A stretch of 64,000 nucleotides of DNA from the NCBI GenBank assembly GCA_937877535.1, contig CALFJF010000039.1, positions 5,265-69,264 of the forward strand, read 5' to 3'. This stretch comes from an uncultured Treponema sp. (GTDB taxonomy: Bacteria; Spirochaetota; Spirochaetia; Treponematales; Treponemataceae). Made by a program: the position numbers and the translations under genes. Each line of letters starts with the position of its first letter. The stretch's first letter is position 1. Under the pieces are notes generated by a model. The model saw only the letters and a list, made by a program, of their open reading frames with translations. It was not told the DNA's origin and searched no databases. This document shows, one piece after another, positions 25,498-34,953 of the stretch.

Positions 25498-28400
25498 CGT
25501 GTTCTCCCCCTTTTGTTTCTGTCATCATTTGAGTTTCTAGGACTTTTTGCCTCGCCTCTTTTTCCGCTCGCTCTTTTCGTTTTTTCTCTTCGATTACAGG
25601 GTCGGTGATTGTGCCGTCTTCATTGAAAATGCGAGCGGGTGGACGAGGAATCGGAAAAACGCCTTCTTCGTCGTCGAGTTGTTCTTCTTCAAACGGAGTC
25701 GTTTCAGAAAAAGTCCTTGTATTATCATCGGCTTTTCCGTCCTCTTCCTCGGAATGAAAATCGTTTGGATTTTTGTCGAGTCGCATCGTGATGATTTTGC
25801 TCACGCCGCTTTCTTCCATCGTAACGCCGAGCATCGTCTTGGCTCCAAGAACCGTTTTTTTGTTGTGTGTAATTACGATGTATTGCGAAAGTTCCGAAAA
25901 CGAGCGCAATGCTGAAACAAAACTCATCACGTTTTTGTCGTCCAACGCCGCGTCGATTTCGTCCAAAAGGCAGAACGGGGACGGGCGAACTTGATACGTT
26001 GCAAACAAAAGCGCGACCGCCGTCATCGTTTTTTCTCCGCCAGAAAGCAGCGCGATGTTTTCGAGTTTTTTTCCAGGCGGCTGGGCAAAAATATCGATTC
26101 CGCTCGTTAACACGTTTTCGGGGTCGGTGAGTTTCAACGCTCCGCGCCCGCCGCCAAAAAGCCGTCGGAACATATTGTGAAAATTCGAGCGGATTTTATT
26201 GTACGTTGACAAAAACAACTCCGAGGATTTTGAGCGAATCTCCTCGGAAATGCGAAGCAAGTCGTCGAGCGATTTTTTTGTATCGTCGTAACTTGCTTGG
26301 AGTTTTTCGTACCGCTCTTTGATTTCGGCGAATTCCTCCACCGCCATAAAATTCACTTGTCCGAGCGAACGTTGCTCTTCCCGCGCTTTTTCGAGTTGCT
26401 GCCTGATTTCTTGCGGACTTTTTTTGATTTCGCTCATGCGCTCGCTGAATTCCGAAAGGTCGCGCGAATACTGGTCAAGGAACATCTGTTTTATATGACG
26501 AATGTCGCTTTCTGCTTGTATTATGTCAAGCGAAAGCCGTTCAAGATTCGCCGAAAGTTTGCGCTCTTCGTATTGTTTTTTTTTGAGTTCGTCTTGTTTT
26601 CCGCTCATGCTTGAGTTTTTTTCGCGAATTTCTTTGTCGAGCGCGTTCATCGCTTCCACGCATTGCGAACCGCGCACTTCGATTTCTGAAAGCGATTCTT
26701 GGATTTCTTCGATTTGCTCCAAAAGTTCGTTTCGCCGTTTTTCTTCCAAAAAAAACTCGTCGTCGCATTGCGCTTTTGCCGTTTTTTCTTGCGCAAGTTG
26801 CCGTCGGAGCAAATCCGTTTGCTTTTGCGCCGCTTCGATTTGCGCTGCCATTTGCGCTTCGCTCACTTTCAAAGACATAATCGTGCTTTTTGCGTCGGAA
26901 ATGGTTGCAGAAAGTGCTTCGTTTTCTTTTTTTCGCTCTTCTTGCGCGTTTTCGATTTCCTCTTGAAGTTTCAAAATTGCGTCGATTTTGAGGTCGATTT
27001 CTCGCTTTTGTGTGATAATTCCTTCGGGCGACAAAAACTCGCTGATAAAATGGGGAAGCGCGTTTTCGTAATTTTTGACCGCTTCTTCCGCTGTTTTTGA
27101 AAGCAAAACCATTTCTTCAAACGAATTTACGGCTTCGGTTACGATTTTTTGCGCGTCAAGCGCGGAAAGGTTCAAAGTCGAAAAATCCTTAAAAAGCGCG
27201 AGTTTTCCTTCGGCAGAAATATGGATTTTTTTGATTGCGCTTTCGATTTCTTCGCGCGCTTTTGAAACGCTTTGCGCCGAAAACGACGAATCTCGAAGCC
27301 GTGCATCAAGCGCACGAACGATGTCTTCTGTGATTGATGCGCGTTTTTTTTCGAGCGCGTTTTTCTCTTCTTTTTTTTGCAAAAGCAAAAGAGAACTTTT
27401 TTCGTTTTTCTTCCCGTTTTCCGCGATTTGCTCTTCCGAGCGGGCGATGTTTTCTTCAAAAGACGCAATATTTTCGCGAACCGTTTGGAGCGAGCGCGTT
27501 TTTTGGTGCGTGTCGGCATCTTCCTCGTCGATTTCTTCGCTCAAATTTTCAATGCGCTCTTCAACCGCTTTGCTTCGGACTTCGATTTGCCCGATTTTTT
27601 CTTTTGAGCGCGAAAGGTCGAGCGACAGTTTTTTTGACATCGCGAGTTTGCCTGTTTTTTCCGCTTGAATGCGCACGACTTCGTTTTGAAGATTGCTCAT
27701 TTGCGTCTGAAATTCTTTGATTTTGTCATTTCCAAGCGAAACGTCTTCTGAAATCGCTTCGATTTCCTGCCGCACTTTTGAAAGATTTTCCGATACAAAC
27801 GCTTTTTTTTCGTTTCCGTGATTTTGATTTTCGTTTGCAACTTTGAGCCTCAAAAGTTGAATGTCGAGTTCACATTCAAAAATCTCGTCTTTGAGAACGC
27901 GGTATCTTTTTGTTTTTTCGCTTTGGATTTTGAGTTGCTCGTAAGTTCGTTTGTTTTCGCCAAGCGCGATTTCGATTTGCGAAAGATTTTGCCGCGTGCG
28001 CTCAAGTTCCTTTTCCGCCTCGGCGACTTCTTGTTTGCTTCGGCTAATTCCCGCCGCCTCCTCAAAAAGATAACGGCGGTCTTCTGGTCTACTCGAAAGA
28101 ATCTGGTCGATTTTTCCTTGCTCCATTACAGAATACGCCGCTTTTCCGACTCCTGTATCCAAAAAAAGCCTTCGGATTTCCGTAGGACCGCAAGAGCGAT
28201 TGTTGATAAAATACTCGTTTTCGCCAGAGCGATAAATCCGCCGTCGAATCGCGATTTCTGGAGCATCAAATTTGAGCAGATTTTTTTCGTTTGAAATTGT
28301 GAGCGTTACTTCCGCCACGTTGAGCGGAGAGCGAGTTTCCGTGCCGTTAAAAATGACGCTTTCCATTGTGCTTGCGCGCAGATTTTTTGCGCGGTTTTCC

Positions 28401-28546
28401 GCAAGAACCCATTTTACGGCATCCACGACGTTGCTTTTTCCGCAGCCGTTTGGACCTAAAAGCGCAGTAATTCCGTCCGCAAACTCCACGTGCGTTTTGT
28501 CCGCGAACGATTTGAATCCAAAAATGTCTAGTGATTTTAGGAACAC
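25487..28546 (-). CDS. smc: Chromosome segregation ATPase SMC, apparently hingeless
   Basis: 1019 residues. The N-terminal head is clear (FGFKSFADKT, Walker A GPNGCGKSN at ~31-39), and the C-terminal head carries the ABC signature LLSGGEKT and Walker B FCLLDEIDAALDD near residues 830-870. SMC organises and compacts DNA by loop formation. Between the heads there is heptad coiled coil, but the ~110-residue hinge with its glycine-rich dimer interface is not visible; only a short break at ~500-520 (NYENALPHFISEFLSPEG) interrupts the coil. The total is shorter than the usual ~1180, although there is an extra acidic tail of ~100 residues after the second head. ScpA and ScpB are not in the window. 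Confidence 0.88.
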   Translation of the reverse strand: MFLKSLDIFGFKSFADKTHVEFADGITALLGPNGCGKSNVVDAVKWVLAENRAKNLRASTMESVIFNGTETRSPLNVAEVTLTISNEKNLLKFDAPEIAIRRRIYRSGENEYFINNRSCGPTEIRRLFLDTGVGKAAYSVMEQGKIDQILSSRPEDRRYLFEEAAGISRSKQEVAEAEKELERTRQNLSQIEIALGENKRTYEQLKIQSEKTKRYRVLKDEIFECELDIQLLRLKVANENQNHGNEKKAFVSENLSKVRQEIEAISEDVSLGNDKIKEFQTQMSNLQNEVVRIQAEKTGKLAMSKKLSLDLSRSKEKIGQIEVRSKAVEERIENLSEEIDEEDADTHQKTRSLQTVRENIASFEENIARSEEQIAENGKKNEKSSLLLLQKKEEKNALEKKRASITEDIVRALDARLRDSSFSAQSVSKAREEIESAIKKIHISAEGKLALFKDFSTLNLSALDAQKIVTEAVNSFEEMVLLSKTAEEAVKNYENALPHFISEFLSPEGIITQKREIDLKIDAILKLQEEIENAQEERKKENEALSATISDAKSTIMSLKVSEAQMAAQIEAAQKQTDLLRRQLAQEKTAKAQCDDEFFLEEKRRNELLEQIEEIQESLSEIEVRGSQCVEAMNALDKEIREKNSSMSGKQDELKKKQYEERKLSANLERLSLDIIQAESDIRHIKQMFLDQYSRDLSEFSERMSEIKKSPQEIRQQLEKAREEQRSLGQVNFMAVEEFAEIKERYEKLQASYDDTKKSLDDLLRISEEIRSKSSELFLSTYNKIRSNFHNMFRRLFGGGRGALKLTDPENVLTSGIDIFAQPPGKKLENIALLSGGEKTMTAVALLFATYQVRPSPFCLLDEIDAALDDKNVMSFVSALRSFSELSQYIVITHNKKTVLGAKTMLGVTMEESGVSKIITMRLDKNPNDFHSEEEDGKADDNTRTFSETTPFEEEQLDDEEGVFPIPRPPARIFNEDGTITDPVIEEKKRKERAEKEARQKVLETQMMTETKGGEHDGF

Positions 28547-28646
28547 CGCGTTTGCCCTCTGAAAGTGATTCTTTGATTATACCGCGAAAAGCCCCGCTCG
28601 TGCAATTCTAAACCCCGCCTTTTCAATACATCAAAAATCTGATGTA

Positions 28647-29813
28647 CTATACATTGATTGTTTCGTTGCCGTCTTCGATTTTTATGAGTTTCCCGCCGCG
28701 AATTTCGCGTGGATGTATGGCGATTTTGAGTTTTTTTTCGATTGTCGAAAGACGAATCATGTCTTTTGCGTTTCCGATTACGACGTTTGTGCCCGTTTTT
28801 CCCGCCCGTGCGGTTCGCCCTGCGCGGTGGACAAAAAAATCAGCATCTTCTGGCGTGTCCATTTGAATTACGTGTGTGATTCCATCGATGTCCATTCCGC
28901 GCGAAGTCAAGTCGCTCGTTACCAGAAATCGAATTTTTCCGCTTCGGAATCGGTCAATCGTACTTTTTCGCTCAACTTTTCCGCTTTTCGCGCTCAACGA
29001 GGCGCAAATTATGTTTTTTCGAGAAATTTTTTCTGCAATCAAATGCACGTCCGCGCTTTTTGCCGTAAAAATCAATGCTTTTTCGACTTTGACCGCAGAA
29101 AGAAATCGGCGGAGCGTGTCGATTTTATCCCGCGTTTGCGAAAAAATCGCTATGTGAAAAATGCGTTTTTGTAGCACATTTTCTTGAGGAAGCCGAATTA
29201 ACTCGATTTTTTTTTGCGAAAAACGTGAGAGAAGTTCAAGCGATTTTTTTGGTATCGTTGCGCTACACGAAATGAGTTGCGCGTGAGAAAATGTTTTGAT
29301 TGCTTCTTCCGTGCTGTCCCGAAGTTCGGGCGAAAGCAGTCTATCCAATTCGTCTAAAACGAGTATCGAAAAATCTCGGACTTTTAATTTTTTTAGCCTT
29401 GAAAGTTCCACGATTCTAGCCGCCGTTGCGCAAACGACCGCGGGTTTTTCTTTGAGAGATTCCGCCTGACGCTGAATCGGAGAGCCGCCTGCGGCAAGAA
29501 CGCTCGAAAGTCCCAATTTTTCTTTGGCGTATCTTTTTATTTGCGCTCCCAATTCCGCCGTTGGAGAAATGACAATTATCCGCGCGTTCATTTGGGAAGC
29601 GGGCAGAAGATACGCGAGCGTTTTTCCAGTTCCCGTTTCGCTTTGAAACGCAACGTCTTTTTTTTGAAGAATGAGCGGGATGACTTCTTTTTGAACCGCC
29701 ATCGGTTTTTCAATTCCCAACGGTTTGAGTTTTTCCGTTATGTTTGAATCGAGTCCGAGCGACGAAAAATCGATTTCCTCGTTTTGAATTTCGTTTTGAC
29801 TATGTTGAATCAT
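28647..29813 (-). CDS. DEAD-box RNA helicase
   Basis: 388 residues, a minimal two-RecA helicase. Motifs in order: Q-motif region (LGIEKPMAVQKEVIPLIL), Walker A SETGTGKT, Ia SPTAELG, II DELD in place of DEAD, III SAT, and in domain 2 TSDLTSRGMDID and HRAGRTARAG. It would unwind short RNA duplexes in ribosome assembly or mRNA decay. Compared with RhlE or DeaD it lacks a C-terminal RNA-binding extension and ends soon after motif VI. It lies between smc and a divergent glycosyltransferase gene. Confidence 0.88.
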   Translation of the reverse strand: MIQHSQNEIQNEEIDFSSLGLDSNITEKLKPLGIEKPMAVQKEVIPLILQKKDVAFQSETGTGKTLAYLLPASQMNARIIVISPTAELGAQIKRYAKEKLGLSSVLAAGGSPIQRQAESLKEKPAVVCATAARIVELSRLKKLKVRDFSILVLDELDRLLSPELRDSTEEAIKTFSHAQLISCSATIPKKSLELLSRFSQKKIELIRLPQENVLQKRIFHIAIFSQTRDKIDTLRRFLSAVKVEKALIFTAKSADVHLIAEKISRKNIICASLSAKSGKVERKSTIDRFRSGKIRFLVTSDLTSRGMDIDGITHVIQMDTPEDADFFVHRAGRTARAGKTGTNVVIGNAKDMIRLSTIEKKLKIAIHPREIRGGKLIKIEDGNETINV

Positions 29814-29861
29814 TTTACCGACTATAGCACAGAAAAGACAATGACGCTATAATTTTATGCC

Positions 29862-31049
29862 ATGAAAATTGGTGTTGACACGTTCGGTTGCGAGTGTGGA
29901 AAAAATGAGGCGGGGGAGTTTATAAAATCGTTGCTCCGCGCCCTCAAAAACGTTCAGATTCCAGACGGTGAAAAATTAGAATTGGAACTTTTTGGCGAGG
30001 AGTCCGAGCGATACGATTACGTGCCTGACGAAGATTCTATTGGGAACGCAAAAATCAGTTTTGAAGAAGTGCTGTTGCCAAAATCAACGTTTGGAATTGA
30101 ATTGTGGCATTCATTTTTGTGCGTGTCGTTTTTCAAAAAGCGCGGTTATGACGCGGTGATTTTTCCTTGCCCGCACAAATTCAGCCCGCTAAAAAGCAAA
30201 ATTCCAGCCATTTTGATAATTTCTGAAATGGTTTCAAAAAAAATAGAGTCGTTTTCGATTTTTTCAAAAAAACGTTTTTTGATTTCGCTCAAAAATGCAA
30301 AAATTATAGCAGTTTCAAGTCAATTCTTAAAAAAAGATTTGAAAAATCTTTCAATTCCGCAAGAAAAAATTCGTGTGGTGCGTCCCGGAATCGACCACGC
30401 GCACTTTTATCCGCGGGAAAAAACGTCTGTGTCAAACGCTGATTCTGGAATCATTTTTGTGCAAAAACCTTATTTTGTGTACAATTCAGACATGACGAGC
30501 GCGGAAAAAAATCACTGCAAATTGATTCGAGCATTTGGCGCGTTTAAGTCGAGAACGGAAAAACCTCACAGACTCGTTTTAATCGGCGGGGGAGAGTTGG
30601 CGGAAAAAGTTTCCGAGGAAGTTGCGATAAATCCTTTTTCCGAAGACATTTTTATGACGGGCGCGATTGCGCGGGAAAATGTGCCAGAATTGTACGCCAA
30701 CGCGGAAGGTTTTGTTTGCCCGTCGGCGGTGGAAGGCTCCGGAAACTCGGTTTTGGAAGCGATGAGTTGCGGAATTCCCGTTTTGTGTGCAAAAAGCGGC
30801 GCACTTCCAGAAATGTCGGGCGAAAACGCGCTTTATTTTGACGAATCCGACGAAGATTCGCTTTCACTTTCGCTTTCAAAACTCGCTTCTTTGGACGAAG
30901 ACGAGCGCGAAAAATTGATTTCTGACGGACTTTCTTGGAGTTCTCGATTTTCATGGGAAAACTGCGCAAACGAACTTTTTGGCTCTATCTGGGAAGTCGT
31001 TTTTGAAAAAAACACAAAAAAACGAAGAAAAATCAAAAAAAAGAAATAA
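29862..31049 (+). CDS. Glycosyltransferase, GT4-like
   Basis: 395 residues. The C-terminal half has the GT-B donor domain: RVVRPGIDHAHFYP, then PHRLVLIGGGELAEKV, and the E-x7-E motif region CPSAVEGSGNSVLEAMSCGIPVL with the two glutamates that hold the nucleotide sugar. The N-terminal acceptor domain is divergent (CECGKNEAGEFIKSLLRAL). It would add a sugar to a lipid, glycan or protein in the cytoplasm. The C-terminus is a run of Lys/Arg (KKRRKIKKKK), which could bind the membrane. It is a single gene, divergent from the helicase; acceptor and sugar are unknown. Confidence 0.78.
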   Translation: MKIGVDTFGCECGKNEAGEFIKSLLRALKNVQIPDGEKLELELFGEESERYDYVPDEDSIGNAKISFEEVLLPKSTFGIELWHSFLCVSFFKKRGYDAVIFPCPHKFSPLKSKIPAILIISEMVSKKIESFSIFSKKRFLISLKNAKIIAVSSQFLKKDLKNLSIPQEKIRVVRPGIDHAHFYPREKTSVSNADSGIIFVQKPYFVYNSDMTSAEKNHCKLIRAFGAFKSRTEKPHRLVLIGGGELAEKVSEEVAINPFSEDIFMTGAIARENVPELYANAEGFVCPSAVEGSGNSVLEAMSCGIPVLCAKSGALPEMSGENALYFDESDEDSLSLSLSKLASLDEDEREKLISDGLSWSSRFSWENCANELFGSIWEVVFEKNTKKRRKIKKKK

Positions 31050-31075
31050 AACGCTTTGGCTTTGTGCGAGAAACG

Positions 31076-31110
31076 AAAAAAAAATCGGCATAAAAACCGA
31101 CTTTTTTTGT
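31076..31110 (+). terminator. A/T-flanked hairpin after the glycosyltransferase
   Basis: A short TCGG/CCGA stem (31085-31088, 31097-31100) sits between a run of A and a run of seven T. It fits a weak intrinsic terminator, possibly used from both sides. Confidence 0.5.
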
Positions 31111-31158
31111 TTTTGGAGAGAAAACGTTTGTTAGTTTTCTCTCTAAGTTTGCAAATTT

Positions 31159-31710
31159 TTATTCTGCGTCAACGGCGATTCCTGTGTGCCGTTTTTGGAA
31201 TTTTTTGAGCATTGCGACTCCATTTCGCTTTCCATTGTAAACAAAACCGCCATTCCAATACTCAAGAGCCGCAAAAAGCGCGTTTCCACCATCTTGGTCG
31301 CTCGACCGCGCTGTTCTAAACGACACATAATTTGCAAGCGATTCAAAATCTGATGTGTGCAAATATTCAAGTCGCTTTCGGTTAAACTCGTTCCATTTTT
31401 CAAGGTCTTTGAAACCTTCGCCTTCGTCTTTTACGATAATGTGCGCGTGCGACGGGCTGAACGAATACCAAACTTTGACTTTTTTGTTCAAATCGCAGTT
31501 ATTTCCGTGTTTGACGGCGTTTTTTATCACTTCGCTGATTTGCTGCTCAAGAAGATTGATTTCTTTTATTTCAAGCGGTGCCGATTGCACGATAAGGAGC
31601 GTAAAATATCGTATTTGTCTAAAATCCGACGGAAACTCTTTATAGAGCATATTCGTTGTGTCAAAAAGAGGGTCGTTGTCGTCAGAACGCAATTCTTTGA
31701 TTTCTTCCAT
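31159..31710 (-). CDS. RsbW-like anti-sigma / serine kinase-type ATPase
   Basis: 183 residues. A GHKL ATPase core is visible: N box ISEVIKNAVKHGN and G1 box VKDEGEGF, as in RsbW and SpoIIAB. Such proteins phosphorylate a STAS antagonist and hold a target (often a sigma factor) inactive. The C-terminal ~70 residues (FNRKRLEYLHTSDFESLA, then NALFAALEYWNGG) extend beyond the minimal fold. AAGGAA precedes the ATG. It follows the STAS gene by 30 nt in the order phosphatase, STAS, kinase. Its target is not in the window. Confidence 0.75.
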   Translation of the reverse strand: MEEIKELRSDDNDPLFDTTNMLYKEFPSDFRQIRYFTLLIVQSAPLEIKEINLLEQQISEVIKNAVKHGNNCDLNKKVKVWYSFSPSHAHIIVKDEGEGFKDLEKWNEFNRKRLEYLHTSDFESLANYVSFRTARSSDQDGGNALFAALEYWNGGFVYNGKRNGVAMLKKFQKRHTGIAVDAE

Positions 31711-31740
31711 TTCTTTTTCCTTTGTTTTTTGAAGTCTGTG

Positions 31741-32079
31741 CTACTCGTTTACCATGAGGAGAGCTTCTTCGACGCTATTTGCGATTGGAAAATACCCCGT
31801 GAGTTTTGTGAGTTCAATAACTTTTTTGACCGACCCGTGCACGTTTGAAATTGCGAGTTTCAAATTCATCTTTTTGATTGTGGAACAAATGTAAATCAAC
31901 GCGCCAATTCCCGATGAGTCGATATAATCAACTTGCTCCAAATTGATGATGAAACTTTTTACATTTTTTTCGAGCATTTTCATCACCAATTCTTTTAATT
32001 TGTATGAATTGTACAAATCCATTTCGCCAGTAACATCGATGATGTAAACATCACCGTTTTTTCTGATTTTCAGTTCCAT
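31741..32079 (-). CDS. STAS-domain anti-sigma factor antagonist (RsbV-like)
   Basis: 112 residues from ATG 32079, chosen because AAGGAG stands 8 nt upstream; a longer start at 32118 would run into the preceding gene. The STAS motif VDYIDSSGIGALIYI holds the conserved Ser (DSSG) that the kinase would phosphorylate. Unphosphorylated, it would bind the RsbW-like protein and free the target. It is 40 nt after the phosphatase gene that would reactivate it. Confidence 0.85.
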   Translation of the reverse strand: MELKIRKNGDVYIIDVTGEMDLYNSYKLKELVMKMLEKNVKSFIINLEQVDYIDSSGIGALIYICSTIKKMNLKLAISNVHGSVKKVIELTKLTGYFPIANSVEEALLMVNE

Positions 32080-32118
32080 AGAAAACTCCTTAAAAACTCC
32101 TTTTATTGACTTTGCCAA

Positions 32119-33795
32119 TTACTGTATTTTTATTACAAGAAGCGTTTGGTCATCGTGCAGCAACGATGTTCCAATAAACTTCTTGATGTCTGATTTTATA
32201 AGAGAAGCGATTTCCCGTCCAGAAAGACGGCTGTTTGCTTTTATGATTTCTGCCACATTTGATATTTCGTACTGTTTTCCTTCAGAGTTTAGGGCTTCAA
32301 CAAGACCGTCCGTGTAAGAAAGCAGTATATCGCCTTTGTTTGCCGTAAATTCGATGTCTTTGTATGTTTTTCCTTTTTCAACACCAATAGGCTCGCTTGC
32401 AACGCTTACCGATTCGAGTTCGCCTTTTGCTACGTTGAATCGCATAACGGGGGCAGTACCTCCCGTGGAAAGTTGAACTTTTCGCTTTGCGGGGTCGTAA
32501 TTTATGAGCGCGACGGACGCAAAATGGTCGAGGTTTGTTTCTGCGCAAATGCCACGGTTCGCCCAACTCAAAATCGTTCCCGCCGTTTGCGTTGTGTTTA
32601 CGATTAGTCGGAACATCGCGCGAATCATCGTGATGACAAGAAGCGAGTTCATGCCTTTTCCCGCAACGTCCATAAGCACGAACGAAATTCTGTCCGCCCG
32701 CGCTGGAATCACGTCAAACGCATCCGAGCAAACGCCCGCAACTTGCTCGCTGAACGAACCAAACGAAATGCCCTGTAATTGCGGCACTTTTTTTGGAAGA
32801 AGCGAGAGTTGCAAACTGGAAGCCATATCGCTTTCTTTTGTGAGTTCTTGCTGTTCTTTGTATTGCCTAAAACTAATCGTGGTAGCGAGCGCGTCTTCGG
32901 CAAAATTTGCAAGCGTTTGAACATGGCGGAATTCTTCGTCGCCAAACGGTTCTTCGCCAAAATTCCTTGAAAGAGCAACGAGTCCCACAACGATGTCTTT
33001 ATCTCGAATTCGAAGCGGAATAAAGATAAAACTTCCTAATTTTAAGAAATCCTCGCTCTCATTTTGAAAAATGCGGTCGTCCATTTTTGGAACTGGAATC
33101 AACTCGCTTCTTCCTGCACTCGCGACTTCTCCAAAAATATTGTCGCGGAGTGGAAATTGCGCGTACTTAAAACTCGTTGACACGCGAAGCGGTTTGTGCG
33201 GAAGGTCATCTGGAAGTTTGTATGGTGGCGGAAAATCGCCTTGAAAACTCTTTACGGAAATCACGTCGTCAAAATCATCAACTAAAAGAAGCGCACCGCC
33301 GTTTGCCCCCGCCGTTTCAATACACGCTTTTGTTATCGCATCAAGGAGCGGTTGTATAATATCCGCATCTTTTTCTTCTTTTGAAAGAAACGACCCCGCC
33401 GCAAGCGACATAAATTCCCGCCCTTTTTCGAGAAGATTGATTTCTTCCGTTTTGATTTCTTCAACGACGATTTTAGGAGTTTCTTGCCGCTCAATTTCTT
33501 CTTCGCTGTCCTTTTGCGGTTCGTGCGTTGCTTCTTTTTGTTTTCCAAAGGCGAGCATAACGCAATACGGAATCAAAAGCGCGACTGAAAGCAACAGTAA
33601 AAGGTTAAAAAGCAACGCATCTTGACGCACAATCATTCTCACGCACGCAAAGACAAGCACAAAAAGCGCGAGAAACGAGATGAAACTGACTTTTGCAGTG
33701 TTTCGTATTTTGATTACAACGAGCAGCGCGAAAACAAAAATCGCAACAGCCATGATTCCTATAAGTGGAATATACGTTATTGTATCCTGATACAA
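32119..33795 (-). CDS. Membrane-anchored GAF/PP2C (SpoIIE-type) serine phosphatase
   Basis: 558 residues with two or three N-terminal transmembrane helices (residues ~5-85), an acidic linker, a GAF-like domain (~140-310; FGEVASAGRSELIPV, then FIFIPLRI), and a PP2C/RsbU catalytic domain (~325-558) with DAFDVIPARADRISFVLMDVAGKGMNS and LLSYTDGLVEALNS bearing the metal-binding aspartates. It should dephosphorylate the STAS protein in response to a cytoplasmic signal. The first codon may be TTG at 33795; ATG 33753 has a better ribosome site (AGGAATC). It heads the partner-switching operon. Confidence 0.85.
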   Translation of the reverse strand: MYQDTITYIPLIGIMAVAIFVFALLVVIKIRNTAKVSFISFLALFVLVFACVRMIVRQDALLFNLLLLLSVALLIPYCVMLAFGKQKEATHEPQKDSEEEIERQETPKIVVEEIKTEEINLLEKGREFMSLAAGSFLSKEEKDADIIQPLLDAITKACIETAGANGGALLLVDDFDDVISVKSFQGDFPPPYKLPDDLPHKPLRVSTSFKYAQFPLRDNIFGEVASAGRSELIPVPKMDDRIFQNESEDFLKLGSFIFIPLRIRDKDIVVGLVALSRNFGEEPFGDEEFRHVQTLANFAEDALATTISFRQYKEQQELTKESDMASSLQLSLLPKKVPQLQGISFGSFSEQVAGVCSDAFDVIPARADRISFVLMDVAGKGMNSLLVITMIRAMFRLIVNTTQTAGTILSWANRGICAETNLDHFASVALINYDPAKRKVQLSTGGTAPVMRFNVAKGELESVSVASEPIGVEKGKTYKDIEFTANKGDILLSYTDGLVEALNSEGKQYEISNVAEIIKANSRLSGREIASLIKSDIKKFIGTSLLHDDQTLLVIKIQ

Positions 33796-33852
33796 TTTTT
33801 TCTATATCTCCAATTTGTATAATACATATAATAATTTAGTCTGCAAGTAAAA

Positions 33853-33885
33853 AACGCTAAAAAGCGCGATTTTTAGCGTTCGTTC
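33853..33885. terminator. Rho-independent terminator
   Basis: AACGCTAAAAA (33853-33863) and TTTTTAGCGTT (33870-33880) form a perfect 11-bp stem with a 6-nt loop in the gap between the ParB-fold gene and the rsbU-like gene. Confidence 0.7.
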
Positions 33886-33953
33886 TCTAAAAGAGAAAAC
33901 GTCCCGCCGATTTGTTCGATTTTACCATTGAATATTTTGACCGTCAACAAAAA

Positions 33954-34886
33954 TCAAGGCACACTCACCGCAAGTCTTTTTTTCATAAGGATTCCTGCAA
34001 GGCGGTTTTTGAGTCTTCTAAGAAGTGGCGGTTTTTTGTGTTCATTGAGGAACTTTGTCGCCATTTCGTCAATCGGAAAATCGCCACCGAATTTTCGTTT
34101 TATGTCGTCCCAATATTTTATCATCCAGACGTAAAGGTCGCTTTTTGTTCTTCTTCTAAAAAAGCGCATGACTTTATGCCTATCGATTACGTTTAATATC
34201 GGAAGATACACTATTCTTAACCATGAAATCATCGCTTCGTCCATGCCAATTTCGTTTTCTAACGATTGATTCAAATAATATTTATGGGTAAGAATGTGAT
34301 TATAAATTACGTCATATTGTCCAGGTACGGAAAAATCTAAGCACCAATAATCCGTAACATCTCCAAACCCCGTTTCTCCGTAAAAAACTCGTTTTTCATA
34401 TTCGATGACTTGTTTTTTCATTTTTTTGAGAGAGTCGCCAGGGTGGAGTTTGATTTCGCTTTGAAGAGAAACGACTTCCGCATCGATAAACTCGATTCCT
34501 TTTGACTTTGCGACCGACACGCGATGATTTCCATCGCGGACAAAATACACGCCACCGAGTTCGTAAAGCGACACGGACGGAAGAATAATGTCCTGCAAAT
34601 GCGCTGCGTCAATGTGTTCCCAGCGATTTTTCAAATGCGTGGAGCGCGGAAAAAATCGATTGTCAAAATCGCGATACCGTCCTTCGCTTCCAACGATTAG
34701 GTTTACAGGAACGGTTTTCATTCCTTCGTAAACTTCCCCCTTTGGTTTTAGCAAATTCTTGATGTCCTTAAAGGAAATGAGTTCTGCTTCGCCTGGAGTC
34801 AGTAAGTGTTGCACCTCGTTAAAAAGCGCACGATGCCTTGCTTTCAAAAAATCCTCTTCTGTTTGCGCTGATAACAGTTGAGTCAT
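33954..34886 (-). CDS. ParB/sulfiredoxin-fold protein
   Basis: 310 residues. The central block YELGGVYFVRDGNHRVSVAKSKG (first part) matches the ParB-like nucleotide-binding fold, in which 'DGNHR' holds nucleotide or phosphate. The rest (DVTDYWCLDFSVPGQYDVIY, then LRIVYLPILNVIDRHKVMRFF) matches uncharacterised bacterial proteins labelled only as transcriptional regulators. No helix-turn-helix typical of chromosomal ParB is seen. GGGGA precedes the ATG. It lies downstream of a phosphoesterase gene on the same strand. Function unknown. Confidence 0.6.
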   Translation of the reverse strand: MTQLLSAQTEEDFLKARHRALFNEVQHLLTPGEAELISFKDIKNLLKPKGEVYEGMKTVPVNLIVGSEGRYRDFDNRFFPRSTHLKNRWEHIDAAHLQDIILPSVSLYELGGVYFVRDGNHRVSVAKSKGIEFIDAEVVSLQSEIKLHPGDSLKKMKKQVIEYEKRVFYGETGFGDVTDYWCLDFSVPGQYDVIYNHILTHKYYLNQSLENEIGMDEAMISWLRIVYLPILNVIDRHKVMRFFRRRTKSDLYVWMIKYWDDIKRKFGGDFPIDEMATKFLNEHKKPPLLRRLKNRLAGILMKKRLAVSVP

Positions 34887-34953
34887 AAAAATCCCCTTTC
34901 CACCCTTTACTAAATCTATTCAAAAACTATAATTTCAGAACAAATCACTTTTT

